Assembly (NCBI RefSeq): GCF_020329435.1
Contig: NZ_JAGKJK010000013.1
Location: 62,001 to 126,000 of the forward strand
Source of the DNA: Bradyrhizobium hereditatis
GTDB lineage: Bacteria > Pseudomonadota > Alphaproteobacteria > Rhizobiales > Xanthobacteraceae
Reading direction: 5' to 3'
Length of the DNA stretch: 64,000 nucleotides
Both the position numbers and the translations under genes were made by a program. Shown here piece by piece: positions 17,182 through 25,649 of the stretch (positions are counted from its first letter, which is position 1; the number at the start of each line of letters is the position of its first letter). The notes beneath the pieces are model-generated. The model was not told where the DNA came from, ran no database searches, and was given only the letters and a program-made list of their open reading frames with translations.

Positions 17182-18684
17182 TCAGCCGTAAACGAATGCC
17201 TTGTCTTTCAGATCGATCGCGGGGAATTCGTCCTTCTCCGCCCAGTAATCCTGGTTGTGCTGCCATTCCGGCTTGTCGCCGCGTTTGGGCAAGAGGTGCA
17301 TGCCGCGCATCATGTAGCCGGGATTGAAGTTTTCAGGATCGATCCACGGCAGCAGCGGCATGTTGTGGTCTTCGGGGCGCAGTTGCGGCGTCACGCGCTT
17401 CGCACCCGTCGCCTTCATGTGCTTGAGCAGCCGGCAGACGAAGTCGGCGACGAGGTCGACGCGCAGCGTCCAGCTCGCGCGAAAATAGCCGAACACCCAG
17501 ACGAGGTTCGGCACACCGGTGAACATCATGCCGCGATAGGTGACGGTATCGGCGAAGTCGAGCGGCTTGCCGTCGATTTCGAATTCGATGTTGCCATTGG
17601 CGCAGAGATTGAAGCCCGTCGCGGTGATGATGATGTCGGCCTCGAGCTCCTTGCCGGATTTCAGCAAAATGCCCTTTTCGGTGAAGCTTTCGATCTCGTC
17701 GGTGACGACGGAAGCCTTGCCGGATTTGATGCCCTGGAACAGGTCACCATCAGGAATGAAGGCGATGCGCTGCCGCCACGGCCGATATCGCGGCGTGAAG
17801 TGGGTCGCGATGTCGTAGTCCTTGCCCAAATAGGCTTCGACCGCCGACAGCAAATCCTTTTTCGCCGCTTCCGGCTCGTTGAACGTCTTGCGGGTGAAGG
17901 CGTCCTGGTCGAACAGGATCTTGCGGCGGGTGATCTCGTGGATCCATGTCTCGTCGACCTGCAGTTTCCGCAATTCCTCGGCGATCTCGATCGCATTGCG
18001 CCCGGTGCGGAAATAGGTCGGGGAGCGCTGCAGCATGGTGACATGCGCGGCGTCGCCCGCCATCGCCGGGATCAGCGTCGCGGCGGTCGCGCCCGAGCCG
18101 ATCACGATGACGCGCTTGTTCCTGTAGTCGAGATCTTCGGGCCATTTCTGCGGATGGACGATGGGGCCCTTGAACTTGGCCATGTCCTTCCACTCCGGCG
18201 TATAGCCCTCGGTGTGGCGGTAATAGCCCTGGCACATCCAGAAGAAATTGGTGGTGAAGCGAAGCTGCTCACCGGTATCGGTGCGCGTGGCCTCGATGGT
18301 CCAGAGGTTCTCCTCGCTCGACCATGAGGCCGAAGTGATGGTGTGCTGATAGCGGATGTGAGGGGCGAGATCGTTCTCCTCGATCACTTCGCCCATGTAT
18401 TTCAGGATTTCCGCAGCGGTTGCGATCGGCGCTGTCGTCCACGGCTTGAAGCGATAGCCGAAGGTGTGGAGGTCGCTGTCGGAGCGGATGCCGGGATAGC
18501 GGTGCGTGGTCCAGGTGCCGCCGAACGTCTTCTGCGCTTCCAACGCGACGAAGGTCGTTCCCGGACATTGCGTGGTGAGGTGATAGGCGGCGCCGACGCC
18601 GGAAATGCCGGCGCCTGCGATCACGACGTCGAAATGCTCTGTGGTGCGAGGCGAAGTCTCGTCGATCTGGGCTTGAACGTTCAT
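17182..18684 (-). CDS. flavin-containing / Baeyer-Villiger-type monooxygenase
   Basis: 500 residues. The FAD site GAGISGVG lies near residue 24, and the second, NADP-binding, motif is VIGSGATAATL. The fingerprint FKGPIVHPQKWP fits the F-x-G-x3-H-x3-W-P pattern of Baeyer-Villiger monooxygenases, and ATGFN-type C-terminal motif appears as IITATGFNLC. It oxygenates ketones or heteroatoms with NADPH and O2; the native substrate is not evident. It is transcribed towards the methyltransferase gene. Confidence 0.9.
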   Translation of the reverse strand: MNVQAQIDETSPRTTEHFDVVIAGAGISGVGAAYHLTTQCPGTTFVALEAQKTFGGTWTTHRYPGIRSDSDLHTFGYRFKPWTTAPIATAAEILKYMGEVIEENDLAPHIRYQHTITSASWSSEENLWTIEATRTDTGEQLRFTTNFFWMCQGYYRHTEGYTPEWKDMAKFKGPIVHPQKWPEDLDYRNKRVIVIGSGATAATLIPAMAGDAAHVTMLQRSPTYFRTGRNAIEIAEELRKLQVDETWIHEITRRKILFDQDAFTRKTFNEPEAAKKDLLSAVEAYLGKDYDIATHFTPRYRPWRQRIAFIPDGDLFQGIKSGKASVVTDEIESFTEKGILLKSGKELEADIIITATGFNLCANGNIEFEIDGKPLDFADTVTYRGMMFTGVPNLVWVFGYFRASWTLRVDLVADFVCRLLKHMKATGAKRVTPQLRPEDHNMPLLPWIDPENFNPGYMMRGMHLLPKRGDKPEWQHNQDYWAEKDEFPAIDLKDKAFVYG

Positions 18685-18726
18685 CTTCCCTGGTCTTTTT
18701 GTTTGTTTTCGTTTTGAAACGCGAAA

Positions 18727-18750
18727 CGCCAGAACGATGAAGTTCTGGCG
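18727..18750 (-). terminator. hairpin terminator after the MoxR gene
   Basis: A 9-bp perfect stem (CGCCAGAAC/GTTCTGGCG, 6-nt loop) starts 19 nt beyond the MoxR stop on the minus strand and is followed by a T-rich stretch. Confidence 0.6.
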
Positions 18751-18768
18751 CCTTAGAGAATATCGCGA

Positions 18769-19611
18769 CTAGACTTCGCGGCGGCTGAGGAATGCCAGCC
18801 GCTCGAACAGGTGCACGTCCTGTTCGTTCTTGAGCAGCGCGCCGTGGAGCGGCGGGATCAGCTTGCGCGGATCGCGCTCCCTGAGCATTTCCGGCGTGAT
18901 GTCCTCATTCAGGAGCAGCTTGAGCCAGTCGAGCAGCTCCGATGTCGAGGGCTTCTTCTTCAGGCCCGGCACCTCGCGCACCTCGAAGAAGATGCGTAAG
19001 GCTTCTTCCACCAGCCGCTTCTTGATGCCGGGGAAGTGCACGTCGACGATCCGGCCCATGGTCTCGGCATCGGGGAACTTGATGTAGTGGAAGAAGCAGC
19101 GGCGCAGGAACGCGTCCGGCAGTTCCTTCTCGTTGTTCGAGGTGATCATCACGATCGGGCGCAGGCTCGCCTTGATGTTCTCGCCGGTCTCGTAGACGAA
19201 GAACTCCATGCGATCGAGTTCGAGCAGAAGATCGTTTGGAAACTCGATGTCGGCCTTGTCGATTTCGTCGATCAGGAGCACCGGGCGCTTTTCGTGGGTG
19301 AAGGCTTCCCACAATTTGCCGCGCTTGATGTAGTTGGAAATGTCGGAGACGCGGGGGTCGCCGAGCTGGCTGTCGCGCAGGCGCGAGACCGCGTCATATT
19401 CGTAGAGGCCCTGTTGCGCCTTGGTGGTCGACTTGATGTGCCAGGTCAGAAGCGGCGCGCCGAGCGCTTTCGCAACTTCCTCCGCCAGCACGGTCTTGCC
19501 GGTGCCGGGCTCGCCCTTCACTAGCAGCGGGCGCTCGAGCACGATCGACGCGTTGACGGCGACCTTGAGGTCGTCGGTGGCGACATAGTCCTTGGTGCCG
19601 GTAAATTTCAT
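18769..19611 (-). CDS. MoxR-family AAA+ ATPase
   Basis: 280 residues. Walker A is GEPGTGKT (33-40), Walker B lies in LLIDEIDKAD, and sensor 1 in IMITSNNEKELPDAFLRRC. MoxR ATPases act as chaperones that insert cofactors or remodel complexes, usually with a VWA-domain partner. A VWA (CoxE-like) gene lies on the opposite strand 0.5 kb away, making a CoxD/CoxE-like pair. The start ATG 19611 is preceded by few ribosome-site features but gives the family's length. Confidence 0.9.
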   Translation of the reverse strand: MKFTGTKDYVATDDLKVAVNASIVLERPLLVKGEPGTGKTVLAEEVAKALGAPLLTWHIKSTTKAQQGLYEYDAVSRLRDSQLGDPRVSDISNYIKRGKLWEAFTHEKRPVLLIDEIDKADIEFPNDLLLELDRMEFFVYETGENIKASLRPIVMITSNNEKELPDAFLRRCFFHYIKFPDAETMGRIVDVHFPGIKKRLVEEALRIFFEVREVPGLKKKPSTSELLDWLKLLLNEDITPEMLRERDPRKLIPPLHGALLKNEQDVHLFERLAFLSRREV

Positions 19612-19735
19612 CTATCCGTTTGCCTTGTTGTTCGTGCCTTGTTGCTTGTGCCTTGTTGTCGTCTCGGGCCGCGATGGCCTGAACAGTAAACGACCGCCGG
19701 TCCGGCGGTCGCGATTGAGATCGAGGCGCCTGTCC

Positions 19736-19978
19736 TCAGCGTCTGATCAGCGACAGGATCACCAGGATGATTACCCCGCCGATCGTGGCGTTGATGATGT
19801 CGCGAACCCAGCCGCCGCCGAGATGGACGCCGAGCTGTGGCAATATCCAGCTCGCCAGCAGTGCGCCGATGATGCCGACGACGATATTGCCGATAATCCC
19901 GAACCCTGCGCCGCGCACGATCAGTCCGGCAAGCCAGCCCGCGATACCGCCGATGATCAGCGCCGCAATGATTCCCAT
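19736..19978 (-). CDS. GlsB/YeaQ/YmgE-family small membrane protein
   Basis: 80 residues, almost entirely three Gly-rich hydrophobic helices (GIIAALIIGGIAGWLAGLIVRG at the start, in pieces; IGNIVVGIIGALLASWIL; ATIGGVIILVILSLI). This matches the YeaQ/transglycosylase-associated family of stress-induced inner-membrane proteins, whose function is poorly known. It lies between the MoxR gene and the divergent VWA gene. Confidence 0.87.
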   Translation of the reverse strand: MGIIAALIIGGIAGWLAGLIVRGAGFGIIGNIVVGIIGALLASWILPQLGVHLGGGWVRDIINATIGGVIILVILSLIRR

Positions 19979-20119
19979 TGAATTTCCCCTGCCGGAATAA
20001 ACCCTTTACGGTTCAATTGTAATTGAAAAAGCCTCCCGGTCTAGGCCTGACAGCTATGCGCTGGCCTTTGGCATGCGTCGGCCCTTGACGTGTGCGGCCC
20101 GGCAGGCAATCTGTATTCC

Positions 20120-21295
20120 ATGTTCCTGCAATTCTTCACATCGTTGCGCGACGCGCAGGTCCCCGTGACACTGCGCGAATATCTGACGCTGATGGAGGCG
20201 CTCGACGCCGACCTCGCCGACCAGACCGTCGAGAATTTCTACTATCTCTCCCGCGCCGCGCTGGTGAAGGACGAGCGCAATCTCGACAAGTTCGACCGCG
20301 TCTTCGGCACCGTGTTCAAGGGGCTGGAAAGCCTCTTGGACGCCATGGACAAGGCTGAGATCCCCGAGGAGTGGCTGAAGAAGCTCGCGGAAAAATACCT
20401 GACTGAGGAAGAGAAGAAGCAGATCGAAGCCATGGGCTGGGACAAGCTCATGGAGACGCTGCGCAAGCGGCTCGAAGAACAGAAGGGCCGTCATCAGGGC
20501 GGTAACAAATGGATCGGTACCGCCGGCACCTCGCCGTTCGGCGCCCATGGCTACAATCCGGAAGGCGTTCGGATCGGGCAGGAGAAGAACCGCAACTACC
20601 GCGCCGTGAAGGTGTGGGACAAGCGCGAGTTCAAGGATCTCGACGGCAATGTCGAGCTCGGCATCCGCAACATCAAGATCGCGCTGCGCCGCTTGCGCAA
20701 GTTCGCTCGCACCGGCGCGCCCGACGAGCTCGATTTGGACACCACGATCCGGGAGACCGCCAACCACGGCTATCTCGACGTGGTCATGCGCCCCGAACGG
20801 CGCAACGCGGTGAAGGTGCTGGTGTTCTTCGATATCGGCGGTTCGATGGATTCCCACATCGAGCAGGTCGAGGAACTATTCTCGGCTGCGAAGTCCGAAT
20901 TCAAGCACATGGAGTATTTCTACTTCCACAACTGCCTCTATGAAGGCGTCTGGAAGCAGAACAAGCGCCGCTTCACCGACCGCACGCCGACCTGGGACGT
21001 GCTGCATAAGTATCCGCACGACTACAAAGTGGTGTTCGTCGGCGATGCGTCGATGTCGCCTTACGAGATCATGGTGCCGGGCGGCTCGGTCGAGCACGTC
21101 AACGAGGAGGCCGGCGCGGTCTGGCTGGAGCGCATCACACGCACCTATCCGCATACGGTGTGGCTCAATCCGGTGGCGCAGAAGCACTGGGACTATTCGG
21201 AATCCACCACCATCATCCGGCGGCTGTTTTCGAACCGCATGTATCCGATCACGATCGAAGGCCTGGAGGCCGCGATGAAGGAATTGGTGCGGTAA
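20120..21295 (+). CDS. VWA-domain protein, CoxE-like
   Basis: 391 residues. The N-terminal two-thirds is helical and charged; the VWA domain follows, with a MIDAS-like DIGGSMDSH motif near residue 245 and a later FVGDASMSPYEI segment. CoxE-type proteins work with MoxR ATPases such as CoxD in maturing molybdenum enzymes; the local MoxR gene is probably its partner (inference). ATG 20120 is preferred to the GTG at 20090. Two rhodanese-type genes follow on the same strand. Confidence 0.86.
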   Translation: MFLQFFTSLRDAQVPVTLREYLTLMEALDADLADQTVENFYYLSRAALVKDERNLDKFDRVFGTVFKGLESLLDAMDKAEIPEEWLKKLAEKYLTEEEKKQIEAMGWDKLMETLRKRLEEQKGRHQGGNKWIGTAGTSPFGAHGYNPEGVRIGQEKNRNYRAVKVWDKREFKDLDGNVELGIRNIKIALRRLRKFARTGAPDELDLDTTIRETANHGYLDVVMRPERRNAVKVLVFFDIGGSMDSHIEQVEELFSAAKSEFKHMEYFYFHNCLYEGVWKQNKRRFTDRTPTWDVLHKYPHDYKVVFVGDASMSPYEIMVPGGSVEHVNEEAGAVWLERITRTYPHTVWLNPVAQKHWDYSESTTIIRRLFSNRMYPITIEGLEAAMKELVR

Positions 21296-21299
21296 CGGG

Positions 21300-21423
21300 A
21301 TTCGTGCCCCGGACGCGGCGCAGCGCCTCGGCGATGCGCTGCAGAGCCGGGGCCCATCGGCCGCGATGTGGGTCCCGGCTCTGCGGTGCATCACCGAAGA
21401 GGTGCTGCACCGCGTCCGGGACA
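21300..21423. repeat. GTGCCCCGGACGC-type intergenic palindrome
   Basis: GTGCCCCGGACGCGGCGCAGCG near the left (in two pieces) is mirrored by GGTGCTGCACCGCGTCCGGGACAC at the right, leaving an inner GGGCCCATC/GGGTCCCGG pair. It lies between the VWA gene and the small rhodanese gene. Confidence 0.65.
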
Positions 21424-21449
21424 CGCGTATAAACACGAAGAGGTAACAA

Positions 21450-21863
21450 ATGCCCCAGACCATCCACCGCGGCATCAAAGCCATGATCGACGAAGCCAAC
21501 GCCGAGATCGAGACCGTCAGCGCCGCTGACGCCATCAAGGCCGCGCAGGACCCTGGCGTCGTCATCGTCGATATCCGCGATCCCCGCGAGATCGAACGCG
21601 AGGGCAAGATCCCCGGCGCATTCTCCTGCACGCGCGGCATGCTGGAATTCTGGATCGATCCGCAAAGCCCTTACGCCAAGCCGATCTTCCAGGAGGACAA
21701 GAAGTTCATCTTCCACTGCGCCGGCGGACTTCGTTCGGCGCTCGCGGCCAAGACCGCGCAGGATATGGGCTTGAAACCGGTCGCGCATATGGGCGGCGGC
21801 TTCGCTGCCTGGCGCGACGCCGGTGGCCCGATCGAGAAGTGGGAGCCGAAGAAGAAGGGATGA
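21450..21863 (+). CDS. single-domain rhodanese-like protein
   Basis: 137 residues. The rhodanese fold has VVIVDIRDPREIEREGKIPGA and the active loop C90-AGGLRSA, giving a catalytic Cys with a six-residue loop typical of sulfurtransferases. Such proteins carry a persulfide sulfur. It lies between the CoxE-like gene and a two-domain sulfurtransferase. In CoxD/E-type systems sulfur delivery to molybdenum is plausible, but here that is only an inference from neighbours. Confidence 0.88.
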   Translation: MPQTIHRGIKAMIDEANAEIETVSAADAIKAAQDPGVVIVDIRDPREIEREGKIPGAFSCTRGMLEFWIDPQSPYAKPIFQEDKKFIFHCAGGLRSALAAKTAQDMGLKPVAHMGGGFAAWRDAGGPIEKWEPKKKG

Positions 21864-21869
21864 AGACTC

Positions 21870-22052
21870 GTCACACGCGGGCTTGCCGCCTCCGCGAAAG
21901 CTTCGGCGCGCCAGCCCGCGAAAGCCTCGGCGAAGCCTTTGGCGTAGCCGGGACCCGCGTGTCCATCCAAAAAATGAATTCTTCGAAGAAGGATGGATTG
22001 CCGGGGCACCTTAGCACGAAGACGCACTTCGTGCTTTTGCCCGGCAATGACG
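21870..22052. repeat. intergenic repeat with GCGAAAGC and GCCGGGCA palindromes
   Basis: The left half has short direct repeats (GCGAAAGCTTCGGCG, GCGAAAGCCTCGGCG). The right half forms a hairpin in which ATTGCCGGG and CCCGGCAAT enclose ACGAAGACGCACTTCGT. A similar block is at 40588-40684. A longer sulfurtransferase frame reads through it but is not credible coding sequence. Confidence 0.6.
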
Positions 22053-22078
22053 ATCTGAAATATCCGGAGACTGAACTG

Positions 22079-22933
22079 ATGCCCGCCACCACCGACCCTC
22101 TCGTTTCCACCGAATGGCTCGCCGCGCACCTGAACGATGCGAGCGTCAGGGTGATCGACGCCACGTTCAAGATGCCCGGCGTGCTGCCGCTGCCGAAGGA
22201 TGACTATCTCGCTTCCCACATTCCCGGCGCGGTGTTCTTCGACGTCGACGCGGTATCCGACCATTCCAACCCGCTGCCGCACATGTTTCCATCGGCCGAG
22301 CAGTTCGGCCGCAACGTCGGCGCGCTCGGGATCGGCAATGACGATACCGTCGTGGTCTACGATTCCGGCGGCTGGGTTGCCGCGCCGCGGGTGTGGTGGA
22401 TGTTCCTGTCGTTCGGCAAGGAGGTGCGGATCCTCGATGGCGGCCTGAAGAAGTGGGTGGCGGAAGGCCGCAAGGTCGAGAAGGGGGAGGTGACACCGAA
22501 GCCAGCCACCTTCAAGGCGACGTTCGATGCGCGGCGCGTTCGCAGCATGCAGCAACTGGTCGCCAACCTCTCCACCCGCGCTGAACAGGTGATCGATGCG
22601 CGCGCCAATGAGCGCTACCAGGGCAAGGTGGCCGAGCCGCGGCCGGGCCTGCGTTCCGGTCATATCCCGGGCAGTCTCAGCCTGCCGTACAACAACCTGT
22701 TCGATCCTGCGACCGGCACGATGAAATCGCTCGACGAGCTGCGCGCCGCGTTTCTCGGCGCCGGCGTAAAGCTCGACGCGCCCATCGTGACGAGCTGCGG
22801 CTCCGGCGTCAGCGCCGCCGTGCTGACGCTCGCGCTCTATCGCCTCGGGGTCGAGAACCCGGCGCTGTATGACGGCTCCTGGACCGAGTGGGGCGCCGCC
22901 GACGGCCCGCCAGTCGCGACCGGCCCGGCCTGA
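22079..22933 (+). CDS. sseA: 3-mercaptopyruvate/thiosulfate sulfurtransferase
   Basis: 284 residues with tandem rhodanese domains: an inactive N-terminal one (about 5-135) and a catalytic one with C240 in CGSGVSAA, the loop form typical of mercaptopyruvate sulfurtransferases. GLRSGHIPGSLSLPY precedes it. It transfers sulfane sulfur to thiols or cyanide. ATG 22079 has GGAG 8-13 nt upstream. It follows a single-domain rhodanese on the same strand; a repeat separates them. Confidence 0.87.
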   Translation: MPATTDPLVSTEWLAAHLNDASVRVIDATFKMPGVLPLPKDDYLASHIPGAVFFDVDAVSDHSNPLPHMFPSAEQFGRNVGALGIGNDDTVVVYDSGGWVAAPRVWWMFLSFGKEVRILDGGLKKWVAEGRKVEKGEVTPKPATFKATFDARRVRSMQQLVANLSTRAEQVIDARANERYQGKVAEPRPGLRSGHIPGSLSLPYNNLFDPATGTMKSLDELRAAFLGAGVKLDAPIVTSCGSGVSAAVLTLALYRLGVENPALYDGSWTEWGAADGPPVATGPA

Positions 22934-22945
22934 TATAGTCCGGGT

Positions 22946-23776
22946 TTACCGCGTCGTGCGGGTGATAGGGCCTTGCGCGAACGGGGTCTGGATAAACGGA
23001 TTGGGCTGTTGCTGCTGCAGGGTCAGCACTGCCTCACGCGCGAGGCGCGCGCGCCGTGCTGCAGCAATCCGCCGCCGCTCGCGGGCCCGTTCCGCGGCGC
23101 GCTTCTTGATGGCGCTGCGGTCCACCTCGCTCGTCTTGGCTTCGGTCTTCTCCGACGCGTCGGCCGCTGCCTTTTCATCAACGATCACGGCAGGGCCGCC
23201 GAGCGTTGCGATCCGGGTCGCAGCGGGATTGCCTTCGAATGAATAGACATCCGGCGACGGTGGAGGCGGCGCGGTCGCAGCCGGCGTCGCCGTATCCGCG
23301 ACGGAAGCGAGTGTTGCTTCAGGTTTGCTGACGAGTGCTTGGGTTTCGGCTGTGGGAGCGGGAACAGCGGCCGGGCTCTCCGCGATGGCCTCCTTCGCAA
23401 CTTCGGGCGTTGCCGCTTCGGGCTGCGTCGACTCTGCCGGCTCCAGCGCAACCAGTTTCTCGGGTTGGGCCGGATCAGGGTCGGACGCCTGTCCGGTCTG
23501 CGCAAGGGCGTCCGCGGCGACTTCCGGAACGGGGGCAGCGGGGAGATTCTCGGCCGGCTTCTCCTCGACCGACGTGTCGATCCGCAATAGCGCCAGCGTC
23601 GACGGCTGATCGTCGGTCGGGCGGGCAAACATCGGCTCGGGCGCCGTCCGGCGTGCGGGAAGGTAGGCGAATTCCTCATGCGCGGCCCGCAGCAGGGCGG
23701 CCGCACCAAGGCCAAAAATCAGGACCGACATCGACAAAATGATTGAAGTGAAGAGGAAACGAAAGCCGGGAAGCAT
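22946..23776 (-). CDS. membrane-anchored Ala/Pro-rich hypothetical protein
   Basis: 276 residues: one N-terminal membrane helix (about 5-28), then a long Ala/Pro/Glu-rich low-complexity segment (about 60-200), and a basic C-terminal region (KKRAAERARERRR) likely coiled coil. The layout is that of a bitopic envelope protein facing the periplasm; function unknown. ATG 23776 places the helix at the N terminus; an in-frame start at 23842 would add 22 residues. It converges with the sulfurtransferase gene. Confidence 0.65.
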   Translation of the reverse strand: MLPGFRFLFTSIILSMSVLIFGLGAAALLRAAHEEFAYLPARRTAPEPMFARPTDDQPSTLALLRIDTSVEEKPAENLPAAPVPEVAADALAQTGQASDPDPAQPEKLVALEPAESTQPEAATPEVAKEAIAESPAAVPAPTAETQALVSKPEATLASVADTATPAATAPPPPSPDVYSFEGNPAATRIATLGGPAVIVDEKAAADASEKTEAKTSEVDRSAIKKRAAERARERRRIAAARRARLAREAVLTLQQQQPNPFIQTPFAQGPITRTTR

Positions 23777-24111
23777 GGACTCGAGTTCCGCCCTCCTTGA
23801 TCTCTGGAGGGTTATTGATTGCCAAGGGAACGCGGTGACCACTGGGGAAGGCTGGATTCGTCAGGCGCGAATCAGGCCGAGTTGAGAGTATCTCAGTGGC
23901 CGGTCCTTTTTGTTGCAGAATCTACGGTTTGAGGTCGCGCATCGCCCGCCAATCGCGTTTTTCGGCGCGCTGAGGCATCTTTGCCGCAGCTCGGCGGTGA
24001 TCACAAATGGCTGGCGCAGGCCCAATTTCGCGGATTTGTCTTGAATGCGCCGCTATCTTCCGTCATCTGCCGTTAACCGTCCGGTGGGGCTTGGGGTCTA
24101 TACAAAAGGCG
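23777..24111. other. divergent promoter region
   Basis: About 335 nt between the divergent Ala/Pro-rich protein and L,D-transpeptidase genes. No terminator or palindrome family was found, and no confident promoter boxes can be named. Confidence 0.5.
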
Positions 24112-25455
24112 ATGATGAACAACCGCATTCTGACGATTTGTGCCGCTATTGCCGCTTGCATGGCGGGAACTTCGCTCGCCCATGCGCAACAGGGCTATTC
24201 TGGCCAAGTCTATTCGACGGCCCCCGGGCCGTATGTCCAGGGTGGCTATGCGGTTGACGATCGCCGCGGCCCCGGCGAGCCCGATTTCGATGCGTTGGAA
24301 GATGACGAGATGCCGAACGCGCCGAGCTCGGCTGCTTTGCCGCCGCCGGGACCTGTGCTGTCGCCCAGCGATCCCCGATACGGCCGTCCCGCCGCTGCAC
24401 CAGTTTACTCCGACCGCGGCGCTCCGACGCCGACGGGCCCAATCCTGTCTCCTGACGATCCGCGCTATGGCCGCCCGGCCGCTGGTCCGGCCTATTCGGA
24501 CCGTGGCGCCGCGACGCCCACCGGTCCGATTCTGTCGCCCGACGATCCGCGTTACGGTCGTCCGGCCGGTCCGCCCCCGGTGATCTATGCGGACCGTCCG
24601 CCCGCATCGCAGCCGCAGGTCTATTCGGATCGCGGCGATAGCCGCATTCCCGGCGCCGGCATCGTCTATCCGAACGATGACCGGGCCGGTCTCCGTCCGC
24701 CCGGGGCGATCGGCGCCGCGCCGGGCGCGACCGGCGCACTGCCGCAGCAACCCGCCGTCGGTGCCGACGGCAAGCCGGTGCAAGTCGCCGCGCTGCCGCT
24801 GGAGGAGCAGCCGGAAGTCGGCCCCGCGCAGCTTCCGCCCCATCTGCGCCGCCAGGAAGTGGCGTTCGCGACCAAGGAGCCGGCTGGCACCATCGTCGTC
24901 GATACCGCCAACACGCACCTCTATTACGTGCTCGGTGGCGGGCGTGCGATCCGCTACGGCGTCCGGGTCGGCCGTGACGGTTTTACCTGGAACGGCGTGC
25001 AGAAGATCACCCGCAAGGCCGAGTGGCCGGATTGGCATCCGCCGACCGAGATGATCGAGCGTCAGCCCTATCTGCCGCGCTTCATGGCCGGCGGGCCCGG
25101 CAATCCGCTCGGCGCTCGCGCGATGTATCTGGGTTCGACCATTTACCGCATTCACGGCACCAACCAGCCGTCGACGATCGGCAAGTTCGTCTCCTCGGGC
25201 TGCATCGGCATGCTGAACGAGGACGTCTCTGATCTGTTCGAGCGCGCCAAGGTCGGCACCCGTGTGGTGGTGCTGCCCGGCAGCCCGCCGCCGGCCAACA
25301 CGGCAAACGCTGCGCCGGCTGCCCCGGCGCCAGCCGCTGGTCCGGCTCCCGCTACCGCAGCGGCTCCCGGCCCCGCACAGGCCCAGCTATCGCCGGCGTC
25401 CGGCGCGCAGCCGGCGGTCGTTCCGCCGCTGCCGGCGCCGGTCACGATTCGCTAG
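24112..25455 (+). CDS. L,D-transpeptidase (YkuD/ErfK-type)
   Basis: 447 residues. A signal peptide (about 1-25, cleavage near AHA) leads to a Pro/Gly-rich linker with three copies of a unit like PTGPILSPDDPRYGRPA. The YkuD domain (about 255-385) holds the catalytic HGTN...SSGCIGM with its Cys. It forms 3-3 or protein-peptidoglycan crosslinks in the periplasm, consistent with alphaproteobacterial envelope biology. A Pro/Ala tail of about 60 residues ends the protein. ATG 24112 is the first of two adjacent Met codons at the signal peptide. Confidence 0.9.
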   Translation: MMNNRILTICAAIAACMAGTSLAHAQQGYSGQVYSTAPGPYVQGGYAVDDRRGPGEPDFDALEDDEMPNAPSSAALPPPGPVLSPSDPRYGRPAAAPVYSDRGAPTPTGPILSPDDPRYGRPAAGPAYSDRGAATPTGPILSPDDPRYGRPAGPPPVIYADRPPASQPQVYSDRGDSRIPGAGIVYPNDDRAGLRPPGAIGAAPGATGALPQQPAVGADGKPVQVAALPLEEQPEVGPAQLPPHLRRQEVAFATKEPAGTIVVDTANTHLYYVLGGGRAIRYGVRVGRDGFTWNGVQKITRKAEWPDWHPPTEMIERQPYLPRFMAGGPGNPLGARAMYLGSTIYRIHGTNQPSTIGKFVSSGCIGMLNEDVSDLFERAKVGTRVVVLPGSPPPANTANAAPAAPAPAAGPAPATAAAPGPAQAQLSPASGAQPAVVPPLPAPVTIR

Positions 25456-25491
25456 GCCAATTCTCAAAGCCAATTCTCAAATGAGTTTCGA

Positions 25492-25513
25492 AGGCGCGCC
25501 ACACGGCGCGCCT
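25492..25513 (+). terminator. Rho-independent terminator of the L,D-transpeptidase gene
   Basis: A 9-bp GC stem (AGGCGCGCC/GGCGCGCCT, loop ACAC) followed by a T tract lies 37 nt after the stop. Confidence 0.85.
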
Positions 25514-25649
25514 TTTTGTTGGATCATGGGTCTCGCTGCCTGATCCAGGTTCCGCCTGATGGTTTTCCGCCATCGCCACATTCGCCGCTTGATTTCACAT
25601 TCGCTCCGATTACCTGCCGCAGGTCGAAGGCGAATGAGAGGATCACGCC

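Noticed and set aside
20054..20857. Minus-strand ORF opposite the VWA protein gene
   Set aside because: Shadow frame; plus-strand MIDAS motif and helical region are convincing.
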